This document shows positions 1 through 9,400 of a stretch of 64,000 nt of DNA, in pieces. Position 1 is the first letter of the stretch. Each line of letters starts with the position of its first letter. The DNA lies in contig NZ_CAXMZT010000008.1 of assembly GCF_964199965.1 (NCBI RefSeq), forward strand, positions 1 through 64,000, written 5' to 3'. The position numbers and the translations under genes are program-made. The notes beneath the pieces are model-generated. The model did no database searches, was not told the origin of the DNA, and saw only the letters and a program-made list of their open reading frames with translations. The stretch comes from JAFIFT01 sp020051095 (GTDB lineage Bacteria > Pseudomonadota > Gammaproteobacteria > Legionellales > Legionellaceae).

Positions 1-200
1 CGTCGCACTTTAAAAGTGCCCACACAGTTTGTCTTTATTTTCTTAAGGAACTCGCCCAATCGGCGTAGGGTGCATTCTACGGATTTTTTACCCTTTGTCA
101 AATGATTTTTTCAACTATTTTTATGAAATCCACTTTAATCATTGATAGACAATAAATGAGGAATTTATCGCCTTCGTTGTTTAATCCCACTGAACATTGA
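1..200. other. left-edge non-coding stretch
   Basis: No reading frame or RNA gene could be supported in this stretch, which lies downstream of folA on the minus strand. It is AT-rich with several T runs and could hold the folA terminator, but I see no convincing stem followed by a T run. Confidence 0.4.
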
Positions 201-683
201 CTATTTTTTTTGATAGGTTTTTAATTCAAACGGGTAGGGATTTTGTTCATCATTAGGAATATATTGGCAACTGACAACTTGCCATTGATTGGGATCAATG
301 GCTGGGAAAAACGTGTCTGCATCGAAGGACGCATGGATATGGGTAAGATAGAGCCTATCTGCTTGGGCTATGAGTTGTTGATACAATGTGGCACCTCCAA
401 TGATCATCACTTCCTCATCTGTTTCACAACTTGACAATGCCTCGTCAATACTCACATAGACATCCACACCATTTAAGGCTGATTCTGTCCGGGATATAAC
501 GATATTTCTTCTTCCAGGCAAAGGTTTTCCGATTGATTGAAATGTCTTTCTCCCCATGACGATCGGTTTCCCCATTGTCATTTGTTTAAATCGTTTTAAA
601 TCATTGGGTAGGTGACATAAAAGTTGATTGCCTTTTCCAATGCCCATGTTCCGATCCACCGCAGCGATTAGACTAAGTTTCAT
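201..683 (-). CDS. folA: dihydrofolate reductase
   Basis: This gene makes a 160-residue dihydrofolate reductase, which reduces dihydrofolate to tetrahydrofolate with NADPH in the cytoplasm. The sequence shows the expected N-terminal strand MKLSLIAAVD, the Met20-type loop (NMGIGKGN), the substrate-binding acid at D28 in LPNDLKRFK (equivalent to E. coli D27), MGRKTFQSIG and the GGATLY cofactor loop. E. coli Trp22 is replaced by Cys in the CHLP motif. A longer frame reaches 737, but the ATG at 683 has a strong AGGAGG ribosome site and matches the family start. It lies one base after the pdxA stop, so it is the last gene of a surA-pdxA-folA unit. Confidence 0.95.
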   Translation of the reverse strand: MKLSLIAAVDRNMGIGKGNQLLCHLPNDLKRFKQMTMGKPIVMGRKTFQSIGKPLPGRRNIVISRTESALNGVDVYVSIDEALSSCETDEEVMIIGGATLYQQLIAQADRLYLTHIHASFDADTFFPAIDPNQWQVVSCQYIPNDEQNPYPFELKTYQKK

Positions 684-684
684 G

Positions 685-1665
685 TCATACCTCCTTTCGA
701 CGAGCTTGAACAAGCTTCCAAGCATATTGGGTTGCATAAATTAAGCTATCGGGGCTAGCTTTTCCTGTGCCAGCCAAGGGAAGGGCAGTCCCATGATCCA
801 CCGAAGTACGAATGATTGGCAGGCCAAGTGTCACATTGGCTGTGTGATGGAACCCAGCATATTTGATTACAGGAAGGCCTTGATCATGGTACATGGTTAA
901 GTAGACATCTGCGTTGGCATATTCAGGCGTGCAAAATAAAGTATCCGCTGGAATAGGACCTGACAAATGCAGGCCTTTTGCGGATAATTGTTGAATGACT
1001 GGCTCAATCACATCAATTTCTTCTCGCCCCAAGTAGCCATTTTCACCCGCATGGGGATTCAAACCGGATAAAACGATCATTGGCTTTTCAATACTAAATA
1101 ATTCACGCATGGCTTTATCAATAATTTCAATCACATTCGTTAACAGCGATGGCGTAATCGCTTTTGCTACTTTCGCTAAGGGGAGGTGAGTGGTCACTAA
1201 AGCAACACGCATTGTCTCACATGCTAACATCATAACGACCTGTTCTGTGGAACATAAATTGGCCAAATATTCCGTGTGTCCTGTAAAATCTATCCCCGCC
1301 TCATTGATTATTGCTTTATGAACTGGCGCTGTGACCATTGCGCTCATTTGATCTTGCATACATAATGCAGCCGCTGTTTCAATCAACCGCAATACATAGC
1401 CACTGTTGGCTGGCTCTAAGACGCCTGGGGTGACTTTTGCAGAAACGGCTTGATGGTAGACATATAATTTCTTGGGATCCATTTCGTCGATGGATTCACC
1501 CTGATAAGGCATCAAATCGACGTTAATATTTAACTGTTGCTTTCGTGCATTTAACAAATCCATATCAGCCAACACCACAACCGGTAGATTGGCTGACATG
1601 AGGGACAAGCAGATATCGGGGCCAATCCCGGATGGTTCACCGGAGGTGACTACGATTGGGTTCAT
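685..1665 (-). CDS. pdxA: 4-hydroxythreonine-4-phosphate dehydrogenase
   Basis: The 326-residue product is PdxA, which oxidises 4-phosphohydroxythreonine with NAD on the way to pyridoxal phosphate. It has the N-terminal PIVVTSGEPSGIGPDI signature, a FTGHTEYLA motif and the YHDQGLPVIKYAGF metal/substrate motif, and family-normal length. I chose the ATG at 1665 because it starts the conserved domain and overlaps the surA stop by four bases (ATGA), which implies translational coupling; an in-frame extension to 1785 would run into surA and has no homology-like sequence. The surA-pdxA pairing is common in gammaproteobacteria. Confidence 0.95.
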   Translation of the reverse strand: MNPIVVTSGEPSGIGPDICLSLMSANLPVVVLADMDLLNARKQQLNINVDLMPYQGESIDEMDPKKLYVYHQAVSAKVTPGVLEPANSGYVLRLIETAAALCMQDQMSAMVTAPVHKAIINEAGIDFTGHTEYLANLCSTEQVVMMLACETMRVALVTTHLPLAKVAKAITPSLLTNVIEIIDKAMRELFSIEKPMIVLSGLNPHAGENGYLGREEIDVIEPVIQQLSAKGLHLSGPIPADTLFCTPEYANADVYLTMYHDQGLPVIKYAGFHHTANVTLGLPIIRTSVDHGTALPLAGTGKASPDSLIYATQYAWKLVQARRKEV

Positions 1666-2957
1666 GCTAAAGACTTGTCCAAGATTTTCACATACGCTTG
1701 GGATTTTAAATTTTGTTGCCAATTCTGAACAGCGTCCATCATTTTGCGCTGATGCAAGAACTGACGCACCTGCTGTTTGCGCCAAGTCTCCGTATCATCG
1801 ACATTTTTACGTTCCAGTACTTGGATAATGTGCCAGCCAAACCCTGTTTTTACGGGCTTACCTACCTCGTTAAGATTAAGTTTATTCATGGCTTCTTCAA
1901 AGGGTGGTACGGTTTCTCCAGGTGATATCCATCCTAAATCGCCCCCTTTACCACCCGACACAGTATCCGCCGAGTAGGCTTTTGCCAATCTTGCAAAATC
2001 TTGGCCTGATTTTAATCGTTGATAAAGGCTTATTGCTTTATTTTCAGCCTCAGTTTCTGTGATATCAGGCGTTTTTTTAATCAAAATATGACGAACATGC
2101 GTTTTTAATACGTTGTGATGTGGGTCATTCCCTTTTATTGATAAAAGTTTGATAAACTGGAGTCCATTACCCGCTCGAATAGGTCCAAGTATCTGGCCGA
2201 CTCTCATCTTTGCGACATATTTTGCATAAAGTTCGGGTATTTCAGGCAAATGCCGTGTCCCTAAATCATTTTGTTCTAACAAAAAGTCATCCGCTTTTTG
2301 ATTAGCAACAATCTTTGAGAAATCAGGATCTTTTAACAAAGCTTGTTGGATATTTTGCGCTAATTTTTCGGCTTTCGCTAATTGTTCACTACTAGGCTCA
2401 TCATCTAAAGGAATGACCAAATTTTTTAAATGGTAGGCCTGATTGCTCATGTCTGCCGATTTGGAGGTTTTCAAATAGTCATTGACTTGCTCTTCGGAAA
2501 TAGCCACATCTTTGGCAACAGCCTTTTGTTGCAAACGCATTAACGTTAACTCCGTTTTGATGCTATTGCGATACGCTTTCCAATCGATTCCTTTTTGTTC
2601 CATCATTTGGCGAAACTGGGAGAGTGTTGAATTATTTTTTTTAGCGATTTGCGTTATCGCTTGATTGACCTCTGTGCTATCGACTTCAATATTGTTCATT
2701 TTCGCCAGTTGCAATTGCAAATTGGTAAGAATCAGTTGCTGTAAAACTTGCTTTTCTAAAATCGACCGCTGTGGAATTTCTTGGCCTTGTATTCGCAATT
2801 GCTGCTCAATTTCAGCGACCCTATCCTCTAATTGGCTTTGGGTAATAACGCCATCATTGACAACCGCAACCATCTTATCCAGCGTATTCGCTGACAAGGA
2901 TGTGACAACCAATAATAAAGACCCTATCAAGCTTATTCGTTTTATAAAATACCACAT
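1662..2957 (-). CDS. surA: periplasmic chaperone / peptidyl-prolyl isomerase SurA
   Basis: SurA escorts unfolded outer-membrane proteins, LptD among them, through the periplasm. The 431-residue product has an N-terminal signal sequence (basic start, hydrophobic LIGSLLLVVTSLSA), a SurA N-domain with the typical VAVVNDGVITQSQLEDR segment, and two parvulin domains. The second (roughly residues 285-380) carries the canonical HILIKK, AKAYSADTVSGGKGGDLGW and FGWHIIQVLE motifs; the first is weaker, as is usual. The ATG at 2957 is preceded by GAGGG; the in-frame extension to 2972 begins with TTG and is less likely. It lies downstream of lptD on the same strand, its classical neighbour and client. Confidence 0.95.
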   Translation of the reverse strand: MWYFIKRISLIGSLLLVVTSLSANTLDKMVAVVNDGVITQSQLEDRVAEIEQQLRIQGQEIPQRSILEKQVLQQLILTNLQLQLAKMNNIEVDSTEVNQAITQIAKKNNSTLSQFRQMMEQKGIDWKAYRNSIKTELTLMRLQQKAVAKDVAISEEQVNDYLKTSKSADMSNQAYHLKNLVIPLDDEPSSEQLAKAEKLAQNIQQALLKDPDFSKIVANQKADDFLLEQNDLGTRHLPEIPELYAKYVAKMRVGQILGPIRAGNGLQFIKLLSIKGNDPHHNVLKTHVRHILIKKTPDITETEAENKAISLYQRLKSGQDFARLAKAYSADTVSGGKGGDLGWISPGETVPPFEEAMNKLNLNEVGKPVKTGFGWHIIQVLERKNVDDTETWRKQQVRQFLHQRKMMDAVQNWQQNLKSQAYVKILDKSLA

Positions 2958-3111
2958 AACTATTACCCTCAAATGGAATCCAAGTCACGCTAGGTGGTTT
3001 AAACTTGGCTATATACCTGTGATTATGCGTAATGGTACGTCAAAGGTTTCATTATATGCAAGCCTAACGATCGCTTAAAAGACAATTTGCAAAAAATAAT
3101 ATCATTCACCA

Positions 3112-5703
3112 TCAGCGCAATTGCGCCGACCTAAATAGATCCTGATACCCTAGCACATACGTCTGGATGGCACCTGTTGGATCGGATGTCGCTAATGAAC
3201 CCAGCCCCTTAAATAAAATCTGGAAATACACGTTATTATTATATTGGGGACGTAGTTGTTGATTTAAACTATAGAAATTGCGACCCGCTGTCACGCGAAA
3301 TGCCCAACAACAAGAGTCATATTGCACGCCTGCTAATGACATCATTTCATAGTGTTTACTTAAGTTAAAACTATAAGCACCCAACACGCTCCAGTAATCA
3401 GTGAGAGGCCAAGCAAATGAAGTTGATATCTGATTTAAGGCATTATTTTGTGGCAGACCATTAGCAATCTGAGTTGTATCACCGTTAACTAAATAAGTAT
3501 AACCTATATTAAATAACTGATTGACACCCATCTCATAATGCATATTGATGTGGGTATTGTCGGTAGAGCGCGTTGCTGGATCCCAGGCATAATCACCGGT
3601 CATCGACAATCGCGACATTAACCGAACAACGCCGCGCACAACAGCTGGCGAATTGCGGCTGGTTGGATCAAGAAATCCAAGTGCTTGTTGGTTATTGATG
3701 CAATCAATATCCCCGGGATAGCATAGTGGCACCGTTCGATTGCGAAAATAGCGTATTTGTCCTGCCGATAATTGGGCAACTTCGGTTCCTGTCCCTTGGT
3801 TAATAAAGCGGGTTGACAGGGCATAGGATAATTGATTGGCATCACCTATGCGATCGTTGCCTGAAAAACGGTTAATCCGAAACAATTGATTATAGGTGAA
3901 AATCATATTTCCGGAATCAAACACGGGAATGGCTGACTGATCTTGTGCCGGTACATAGAGATAATATAACCTCGGCTCAATGGTTTGCATCCAGCTTTGC
4001 CCATAGGCATCGTAGTATCGATCAAAAAACAGTCCACCATCCACGCCTGCTCGACCAATGGTGCTACTAATTTTGTTATCAATGGGCATCGGGCTATTCG
4101 CGAGCTGATAATTTCGCTGCACGGCATCAAATGTTGGTCTGATATAGCCCCAAGTCTGATTGAATGGAACGGTCCAGACTGGATTGAAATAGGTTCGACC
4201 ACCTTCCACGGTTTTGCGAGAACGGTCTGGCCATACAAAATAGTCAAACTGGGCATTCACATCCAACATACTATCAAGCGGTAAATCCCCATAATGGCCT
4301 TGTCCAAGAAGCTGGGGTAGTCTTTGATATATTAAATTGATTGGCGTTTGGTTAAAGGGATTTAGGGTCTGGTAGGATTGAATGGCCGTACGCCATAACC
4401 AATGCTCTGTGTTATAGGTTAAATCGGCTTGACGCAACAATTGCCTGGCAGTGGCCATGGATAAGTTGGAGTTAAAATCCTCTAGATAATAATCGTCGGA
4501 AACCTGATTGACATCTAAATGAAATCTTAGATTGGGAGTAATCAGCGTGTTGTTACGTACCGTGCCATTCCATCGCGTATCACTATCAAACCTTAAACCT
4601 TGGTAGGTATTGATATTGTCATTTTTAAATTTTTTAAAGGCGCGGTCATTTGGCAGGATATTCCCTGTAATATAGCTTCTTGAATAGTCATTTAAATAGC
4701 GGAACTCGCCACCAATCATCAAACCACGCAACGTGTAAATATGAGGGACAATGGTTGCATCATAATTGGGCGCAATGTTCCAGTAATAAGGGATGGCCAA
4801 ATCATATCCACCCAAATTGGTGTATCCTTTGATGGGAATTAAAAACCCGGATTGCCGATCATTACTGGTGGGAAAACTTAAATAAGGAAAGTAGGCGACC
4901 GTTTTATCCTTAACCCGTAATCGAGCTTGGCGAGCGACACCTTTATGTTTGGTATTATCCAAACTGATTTTGTTTGCTTGAATTTCCCAAGCATTGTCAG
5001 TTGGAGCACAAGTCGTATAGGTTGCGTCATGAAGAATCAGGTCCTTATTGCCTTTGCGTATGACTTTTTTGGCACGACCCCATGCGGGCAAAACTGCGGC
5101 AATGCGGTTTAAATTAAACCGATATAGGACTTGTTCAACGATTCCTGAACGTGAGGATACAAAAATGGTCGCTCGATTTGCCAGCATCAGTCGGTCTGGC
5201 TCTCGATAAGTCACATGATTCAGCAAGATGATTTTATCCACCTGATTAGTGCGCTTATTTCGGTAGATATAAGCCGTATCAGCTGTGACAACTCTGTCTG
5301 ACTGCTCAACTTGCACATCACCTTGAAGCTTTGATTCACCGGCACTGGCAAACGAAACGTGATTGGCTTGAATCTCAATTTTGCCCGGGGGAAGATTAAC
5401 AATCGGTAAGGGCGTGTAGCGACCTGGGCAAATGCCATAGGGTTCTGTTTGCCAGTGCAAACAGCGCGCAATTTGTTGCCTTTCGCTAGTGGTTAACGCA
5501 GGATTCGATAACCACACGCAAGCCTTGATCGTTTCATTCGCAACCACAGAAACAGGTGCCCCCCCAGCCATACCAGCAAACCCGCTTTTTGCCAGGATGC
5601 CAGCTAGTAGGGTAACGATAGCAAATAGCATCAACGTGAATCGACGCCAATAATCCTTATCTGTTTTTATTTTTCTTAATTTTACGATTTTCACCAACGT
5701 CAA
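3112..5703 (-). CDS. lptD: LPS-assembly protein LptD
   Basis: LptD forms the outer-membrane beta barrel that, with LptE, places lipopolysaccharide in the outer leaflet. The 863-residue product has an N-terminal hydrophobic segment, an OstA/LptA-like jellyroll (about residues 105-215), and a long barrel domain rich in aromatic, strand-like sequence. An adjacent cysteine pair (DSCCW) near the C-terminus matches the E. coli C724-C725 pair used in the essential disulfides, and N-terminal cysteines are present. The start is uncertain: the longest frame begins with TTG at 5703 with AAGG upstream, while the first ATG at 5631 has no visible ribosome site but gives a cleaner signal peptide. It is upstream of surA, as in many relatives. 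Confidence 0.93.
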   Translation of the reverse strand: MTLVKIVKLRKIKTDKDYWRRFTLMLFAIVTLLAGILAKSGFAGMAGGAPVSVVANETIKACVWLSNPALTTSERQQIARCLHWQTEPYGICPGRYTPLPIVNLPPGKIEIQANHVSFASAGESKLQGDVQVEQSDRVVTADTAYIYRNKRTNQVDKIILLNHVTYREPDRLMLANRATIFVSSRSGIVEQVLYRFNLNRIAAVLPAWGRAKKVIRKGNKDLILHDATYTTCAPTDNAWEIQANKISLDNTKHKGVARQARLRVKDKTVAYFPYLSFPTSNDRQSGFLIPIKGYTNLGGYDLAIPYYWNIAPNYDATIVPHIYTLRGLMIGGEFRYLNDYSRSYITGNILPNDRAFKKFKNDNINTYQGLRFDSDTRWNGTVRNNTLITPNLRFHLDVNQVSDDYYLEDFNSNLSMATARQLLRQADLTYNTEHWLWRTAIQSYQTLNPFNQTPINLIYQRLPQLLGQGHYGDLPLDSMLDVNAQFDYFVWPDRSRKTVEGGRTYFNPVWTVPFNQTWGYIRPTFDAVQRNYQLANSPMPIDNKISSTIGRAGVDGGLFFDRYYDAYGQSWMQTIEPRLYYLYVPAQDQSAIPVFDSGNMIFTYNQLFRINRFSGNDRIGDANQLSYALSTRFINQGTGTEVAQLSAGQIRYFRNRTVPLCYPGDIDCINNQQALGFLDPTSRNSPAVVRGVVRLMSRLSMTGDYAWDPATRSTDNTHINMHYEMGVNQLFNIGYTYLVNGDTTQIANGLPQNNALNQISTSFAWPLTDYWSVLGAYSFNLSKHYEMMSLAGVQYDSCCWAFRVTAGRNFYSLNQQLRPQYNNNVYFQILFKGLGSLATSDPTGAIQTYVLGYQDLFRSAQLR

Positions 5704-5744
5704 AATGCCTTATGATCGAACACAATCAGGGTAATCCTACCTGA

Positions 5745-5792
5745 TATACCCAAAACCTCTCAATACCACCGTATTGGCGTTAACTGGGTATA
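5745..5792. repeat. short palindrome with TATACCC/GGGTATA ends
   Basis: TATACCCA at 5745-5752 pairs with TGGGTATA at 5785-5792, with a smaller AATAC/GTATT stem in the loop. It lies between the divergent lptD and amgK genes. It resembles the palindromes at 25108, 50697 and 55406 in its ends but not in its inner bases. Confidence 0.45.
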
Positions 5793-5804
5793 ATTAACCG
5801 ATCA

Positions 5805-5869
5805 GATGTTCTATACCTGCCAACCCTATCGTTGGCATAGGTCCTTGAGATAAGATGACATAGAACATC
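5805..5869. promoter_or_regulatory. structured leader upstream of amgK
   Basis: An outer stem, GATGTTCTAT at 5805-5814 with ATAGAACATC at 5860-5869, encloses a second stem GCCAAC (5819-5824) with GTTGGC (5831-5836). Both are perfectly paired. The structure ends 30 bases before the amgK start codon and could form in the leader RNA or as a cruciform in DNA. The function is unknown. Confidence 0.5.
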
Positions 5870-5899
5870 GATAACACATAAAATGAGAAGAAGTATACC

Positions 5900-6877
5900 A
5901 TGTCTACACGAGAAAGCGCACTACAATCTTGGTTGTCTGAGCGACTGCCTACGCAGCAATTCACCCTGTCGCTGCTCGCCGGCGATGCAAGTTTTCGCCG
6001 CTACTATCGCATTAATCATCAAGGAAAATCCTGGGTCGTCATGGATGCCCCACCAGAGCGCGAACCAATCACCGCCTTTTTAGCCATCGATCACTTGTTA
6101 AATTCGCATGGACTCCATGTGCCTCGCATTGAGGCAGCAACCAATGAAATGGGGTTTATCTTGATGGAAGATTTAGGCGATGCCTTGTTTTTAGACTTGC
6201 TAACAAAAGACTCTGCAAACGAATTATATCAACACGCTCTCGATTTGCTGGTAACCATGCAGTCCATTCCCACTGAGCAATCGAGTTTAAGTCATTATGA
6301 TAGCAATCGCCTTTTAACCGAACTGCACCTTTTTATTGATTGGTTCTGTCTTAAATACCTAGCATTAGATCTTCACCAACAAGAAATCACTCAATTAACA
6401 GAGATTTTCACCAACCTTGCCCAAGAGGTCGCAAATCAAGCATCTTGTTTTGTTCATCGGGATTACCATTCCCGCAATATTATGGCCATTAGTAACCATC
6501 CCATTAAACTCAGCATCATCGATTTCCAAGACGCAGTTATTGGTCCTTATACCTATGATGTCGTTTCACTTCTCAAAGATTGTTACATCGATTGGCCTTC
6601 TGATCAGCAACAACAATGGTGTCACTATTATTTTAAACAGAGTGCTTTTCACGAAAACATAAGTTTCGACCAATTTATGTTAGACTATCATTTGTGTGGC
6701 TTGCAACGCCATTTGCGCGTGCTTGGCACCTTTTCACGACTCTATCTACGTGATGGAAAAGATCGCTATTTAGCCGACATGCCGAGGATTATGAACTATA
6801 TAACCCATGCGTTATCCGAAACAGGGAAATACCCTGCTTTGCAACAGTTTTTCAGTGAGCGAGTGAAATTACCATGA
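5900..6877 (+). CDS. amgK: anomeric MurNAc/GlcNAc kinase AmgK
   Basis: This is a 325-residue aminoglycoside-phosphotransferase-fold kinase. Its best-known relative, Pseudomonas AmgK, phosphorylates N-acetylmuramate at the anomeric position in cell-wall recycling. Visible motifs are the N-terminal SLLAGDASFRRYYRI nucleotide loop, the catalytic CFVHRDYHSRNIM loop and the metal-binding IIDFQDAVIGPYTYDV segment. The stop overlaps the start of the next gene (murU) by four bases, exactly the partner expected for this pathway, and lptD is divergent, an arrangement also known in Pseudomonas. The ATG at 5900 has a GAGAAGAAG ribosome site. Substrate assignment rests on the gene pairing. Confidence 0.88.
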   Translation: MSTRESALQSWLSERLPTQQFTLSLLAGDASFRRYYRINHQGKSWVVMDAPPEREPITAFLAIDHLLNSHGLHVPRIEAATNEMGFILMEDLGDALFLDLLTKDSANELYQHALDLLVTMQSIPTEQSSLSHYDSNRLLTELHLFIDWFCLKYLALDLHQQEITQLTEIFTNLAQEVANQASCFVHRDYHSRNIMAISNHPIKLSIIDFQDAVIGPYTYDVVSLLKDCYIDWPSDQQQQWCHYYFKQSAFHENISFDQFMLDYHLCGLQRHLRVLGTFSRLYLRDGKDRYLADMPRIMNYITHALSETGKYPALQQFFSERVKLP

Positions 6878-7554
6878 AAACGGCGATGATCTTAGCAGCA
6901 GGCCGAGGTGAGCGCTTACGACCTTTGACCTGGGAAAAGCCCAAATGCCTTACAGACATCCATAGTCTGCCATTATTAGGCATCCATCTGAAACATTTAG
7001 CAGACAGCGGTTTTCACAAAATCGTGGTTAACCATGCCTATTTAGGCAGTTTAATTCGTGACTATGTGAAAAATTTTCATAGCCAAGGGATGGAGGTCTT
7101 GTTATCGCCTGAACCGGTTGGAGGATTAGAAACCGGTGGTGGCATACGAAATGCACTTCCCTTGTTGGGAGATGAACCGTTTGTGGCTGTCAATGCCGAT
7201 ATTGTCACCGATTTTGATTATGCTTGTTTGCCAAGCATTTCCCCTGAAAAAGCCCATATTGTTCTGGTGGAAAAAAACCAGATGCCGGGAAAAGGGGACT
7301 TTGATCTTTCGCCCTCGGGTTTAGCTTCGAATAATCCCAAACGTTATACCTATGCTGGAATTGCTTGTTATCACCCAGCCATGTTTTATCAGCACCCGAT
7401 AGGACGCTATTCAGTCACTCCTATTTTACGACAATTGGCTGACAATCACTGTTTGACAGCACAACTGCATAAGGGGAAATGGATGGATATTGGTTGCCTA
7501 CAAGGACTGAAAGCTGCGCAAACGATGATGTTAAAATCTAACGATCGTTGTTAG
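6874..7554 (+). CDS. murU: MurNAc-1-phosphate uridylyltransferase
   Basis: The 226-residue product is a nucleotidyltransferase of the sugar-phosphate type. MurU converts MurNAc-1-phosphate and UTP into UDP-MurNAc, so that recycled muramic acid bypasses de novo (fosfomycin-sensitive) synthesis. Sequence support is the N-terminal ILAAGRGERLRPLTWEKPKCL signature, GLETGGGIRNALP, the metal-site Asp in VNADIVTDFDY and the C-terminal WMDIGCLQGL motif. It overlaps amgK by four bases and ends in a four-base convergent overlap with the gene on the other strand. The central PLTWEKPKC differs from the more usual PLTxxTPKP, but the fold signature is intact. Confidence 0.88.
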   Translation: MKTAMILAAGRGERLRPLTWEKPKCLTDIHSLPLLGIHLKHLADSGFHKIVVNHAYLGSLIRDYVKNFHSQGMEVLLSPEPVGGLETGGGIRNALPLLGDEPFVAVNADIVTDFDYACLPSISPEKAHIVLVEKNQMPGKGDFDLSPSGLASNNPKRYTYAGIACYHPAMFYQHPIGRYSVTPILRQLADNHCLTAQLHKGKWMDIGCLQGLKAAQTMMLKSNDRC

Positions 7555-8402
7555 CCACCACTGGTCGAAGCTGGCCCAGATGGGGTTTCGTCGGGATGAA
7601 CATCCACACCTTCTTCATCCGCCATCCCTTCCGTTTTAATACCTTTTTTAAGCGAATCTTCAACCATTTGTTTCCTATCTGCTTCACTAACGGGAGGACC
7701 GGATGGGAAAGCACGTCTAACGACATTGGTTTGTAGTCCTTTCGATTTCATAAACGCGCCAAACCCGTCTTTCACATCTTGCACTCGTTTAAAAATCTCC
7801 TCCCTATTCATCAACATCTCTTCGCCTTTGTCATTTTGTTTAATTTTCCCTTTGTCATCCACTTCATAAAGCTGGCCGTTTTTATAAAATATGCCTTTTT
7901 CAGCAAGCCGCGCTTTAAACACGTTATCCAGCTCCTCGACCAGCGTTTTATTGTCCAACGGTTTGCCATTTAGTTTATAGCCACGAACAAATTGGGATTT
8001 CTCATTCACAGCAAAGTCTAACTCCAACTCGCCTTTTAATTCGCCATTCTCATCAAGCAATCCCGCCTGTTTGAACAATGCTTTAATATTGTCTAAGGAT
8101 TTATCGGCTAAAAATTCTTGTAGACTTTTGAAATCTGTTAGCGGTTCACTTCCGCCATTCCATTCTCGACCAGAAGTTTGCCGTCTTGAAACTTCTGACA
8201 CACTCGATGCAAAATCAACGAACTTTTTGATAACTGGCAAGGCAGCCTCAAGATTTCCCAAACGCTTAGCCACACGGACTTGGGCAAAATAAGCGGCCTC
8301 CGGCGTTGAAATGGTGTCTAACATTTTCAACAGCGCGTCTTTATCTGGCATTAATTGGACGTTATCCATGCCAACCGTGGTTGTTTTATATTTTCCTTTC
8401 AT
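7551..8402 (-). CDS. hypothetical protein, charged and partly disordered
   Basis: I do not recognise this 283-residue protein. It has no signal peptide or membrane segment. The middle (about residues 130-215) is rich in short beta-turn phrases such as DENGELKGELEL and KNGQLYEVDDKGKI, and the C-terminus is acidic, Pro/Gly/Ser-rich and probably disordered (HPDETPSGPASTSGG). The ATG at 8402 has a GAAAG site. It follows the acidic gene 8496-9248 on the same strand by 93 bases, so the two may be co-transcribed. Composition and context would suit a secreted or accessory protein, but that is a guess. Confidence 0.65.
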   Translation of the reverse strand: MKGKYKTTTVGMDNVQLMPDKDALLKMLDTISTPEAAYFAQVRVAKRLGNLEAALPVIKKFVDFASSVSEVSRRQTSGREWNGGSEPLTDFKSLQEFLADKSLDNIKALFKQAGLLDENGELKGELELDFAVNEKSQFVRGYKLNGKPLDNKTLVEELDNVFKARLAEKGIFYKNGQLYEVDDKGKIKQNDKGEEMLMNREEIFKRVQDVKDGFGAFMKSKGLQTNVVRRAFPSGPPVSEADRKQMVEDSLKKGIKTEGMADEEGVDVHPDETPSGPASTSGG

Positions 8403-8495
8403 AATCTTTCAATATCGCATTGTTTTATACAGTTATAGCGAAGCTATCATAAATTTTCAATCCAATGAATGAACCACATGAAAAATGTTGTCTCG

Positions 8496-9248
8496 CTATC
8501 CCGGTTTAGGTGTTATTGATGTCGGTGTTGGTAAACTGCTTTCAACGCTTTGTTCTTCCTTTTTACCTGTTTCCGCTGCATTATTTAATGTTTGTCCAGC
8601 ATTTTCAATAGTATCGCCGGCGGTATCACCCAACCCTCTCACCGCTTCCGATGTAAACCCGGTTACTTGACCGGCTGTTTGTTCAACATCCCTTCCCATG
8701 CCAGAAAAATCTTTAGCTAGATTCCCATAGAGCTCTTTCCCGGATTTGACACCTTGATCAAAGGCATCAAGATTTGCATCAGGGCCCATTTCTTGGGCTT
8801 CTTCTAGGGCTTGAGTTCCTGATTGATCTAGCCCATCATCCATGGCAGTTAAAGGGGCGACTGTGGCTCGTCCAGCTTGTTCAATACCATCGGCAGCCAT
8901 ATCTGCTGTTTGTCTGGAAGCATTACTCGCCATATCAGCGCCCTCTGACACAACGTCTTCTTCATCATCGGTCACCTGGCCTTGAACAGCATCAAGTGGC
9001 TGAGCAGCTTCTGTGGGAAGCGCATAAACTTCTTCCAAGAGACCATCCATCGAACTTGGATCGATTTCGGGCATAGAATCACTCTTTGGGGCATTGGGAT
9101 TGGGGTCGTCACTGGGGCCTAAGCCGGATATCATACCTTCAAACTCGTCGAGAAAAGCCTGATCGTCTTCGTCAGCACCAACTTGGGCTCCTTCAGTATC
9201 TTTTAACTCATCATTTTCATCTGACTCAATATCATCAAACTCTGGCAT
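8496..9248 (-). CDS. acidic low-complexity helical-repeat protein
   Basis: This 250-residue protein matches no family I know. The first 110 residues are very acidic (many D/E runs), and the rest is Ala/Gly/Thr-rich with amphipathic phrases such as FTSEAVRGLGDTAGDTIENA and TLNNAAETGKKEE that resemble LEA- or apolipoprotein-like helices. No signal peptide is visible from the chosen start. The ATG at 9248 has a strong GGGGAGA ribosome site; the upstream TTG at 9293 adds a short hydrophobic stretch but no site. It resembles in style the proteins at 17138 and the C-terminus of 32312, which may form a small group in this genome. Confidence 0.65.
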   Translation of the reverse strand: MPEFDDIESDENDELKDTEGAQVGADEDDQAFLDEFEGMISGLGPSDDPNPNAPKSDSMPEIDPSSMDGLLEEVYALPTEAAQPLDAVQGQVTDDEEDVVSEGADMASNASRQTADMAADGIEQAGRATVAPLTAMDDGLDQSGTQALEEAQEMGPDANLDAFDQGVKSGKELYGNLAKDFSGMGRDVEQTAGQVTGFTSEAVRGLGDTAGDTIENAGQTLNNAAETGKKEEQSVESSLPTPTSITPKPG

Positions 9249-9348
9249 CGTTTTTCTCCCCGCGCAAGCTGATTTTATCAGCAATATACTCAAAATGACT
9301 TCTTACTGAACATTATAGCAGATATCACAGGACTGATTTGAGGTGAAC

Positions 9349-9382
9349 GCCAGCCTTTCGTAAATATATTGAAAAGGCTGGC
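9349..9382. terminator. hairpin downstream of fadE
   Basis: GCCAGCCTTT at 9349-9358 pairs perfectly with AAAGGCTGGC at 9373-9382. It lies just past the fadE stop on the minus strand. No clear T run follows, so it may be an RNA-end stabilising stem rather than a full intrinsic terminator. Confidence 0.5.
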
Positions 9383-9400
9383 ATAGGAGACAAGATGAGA

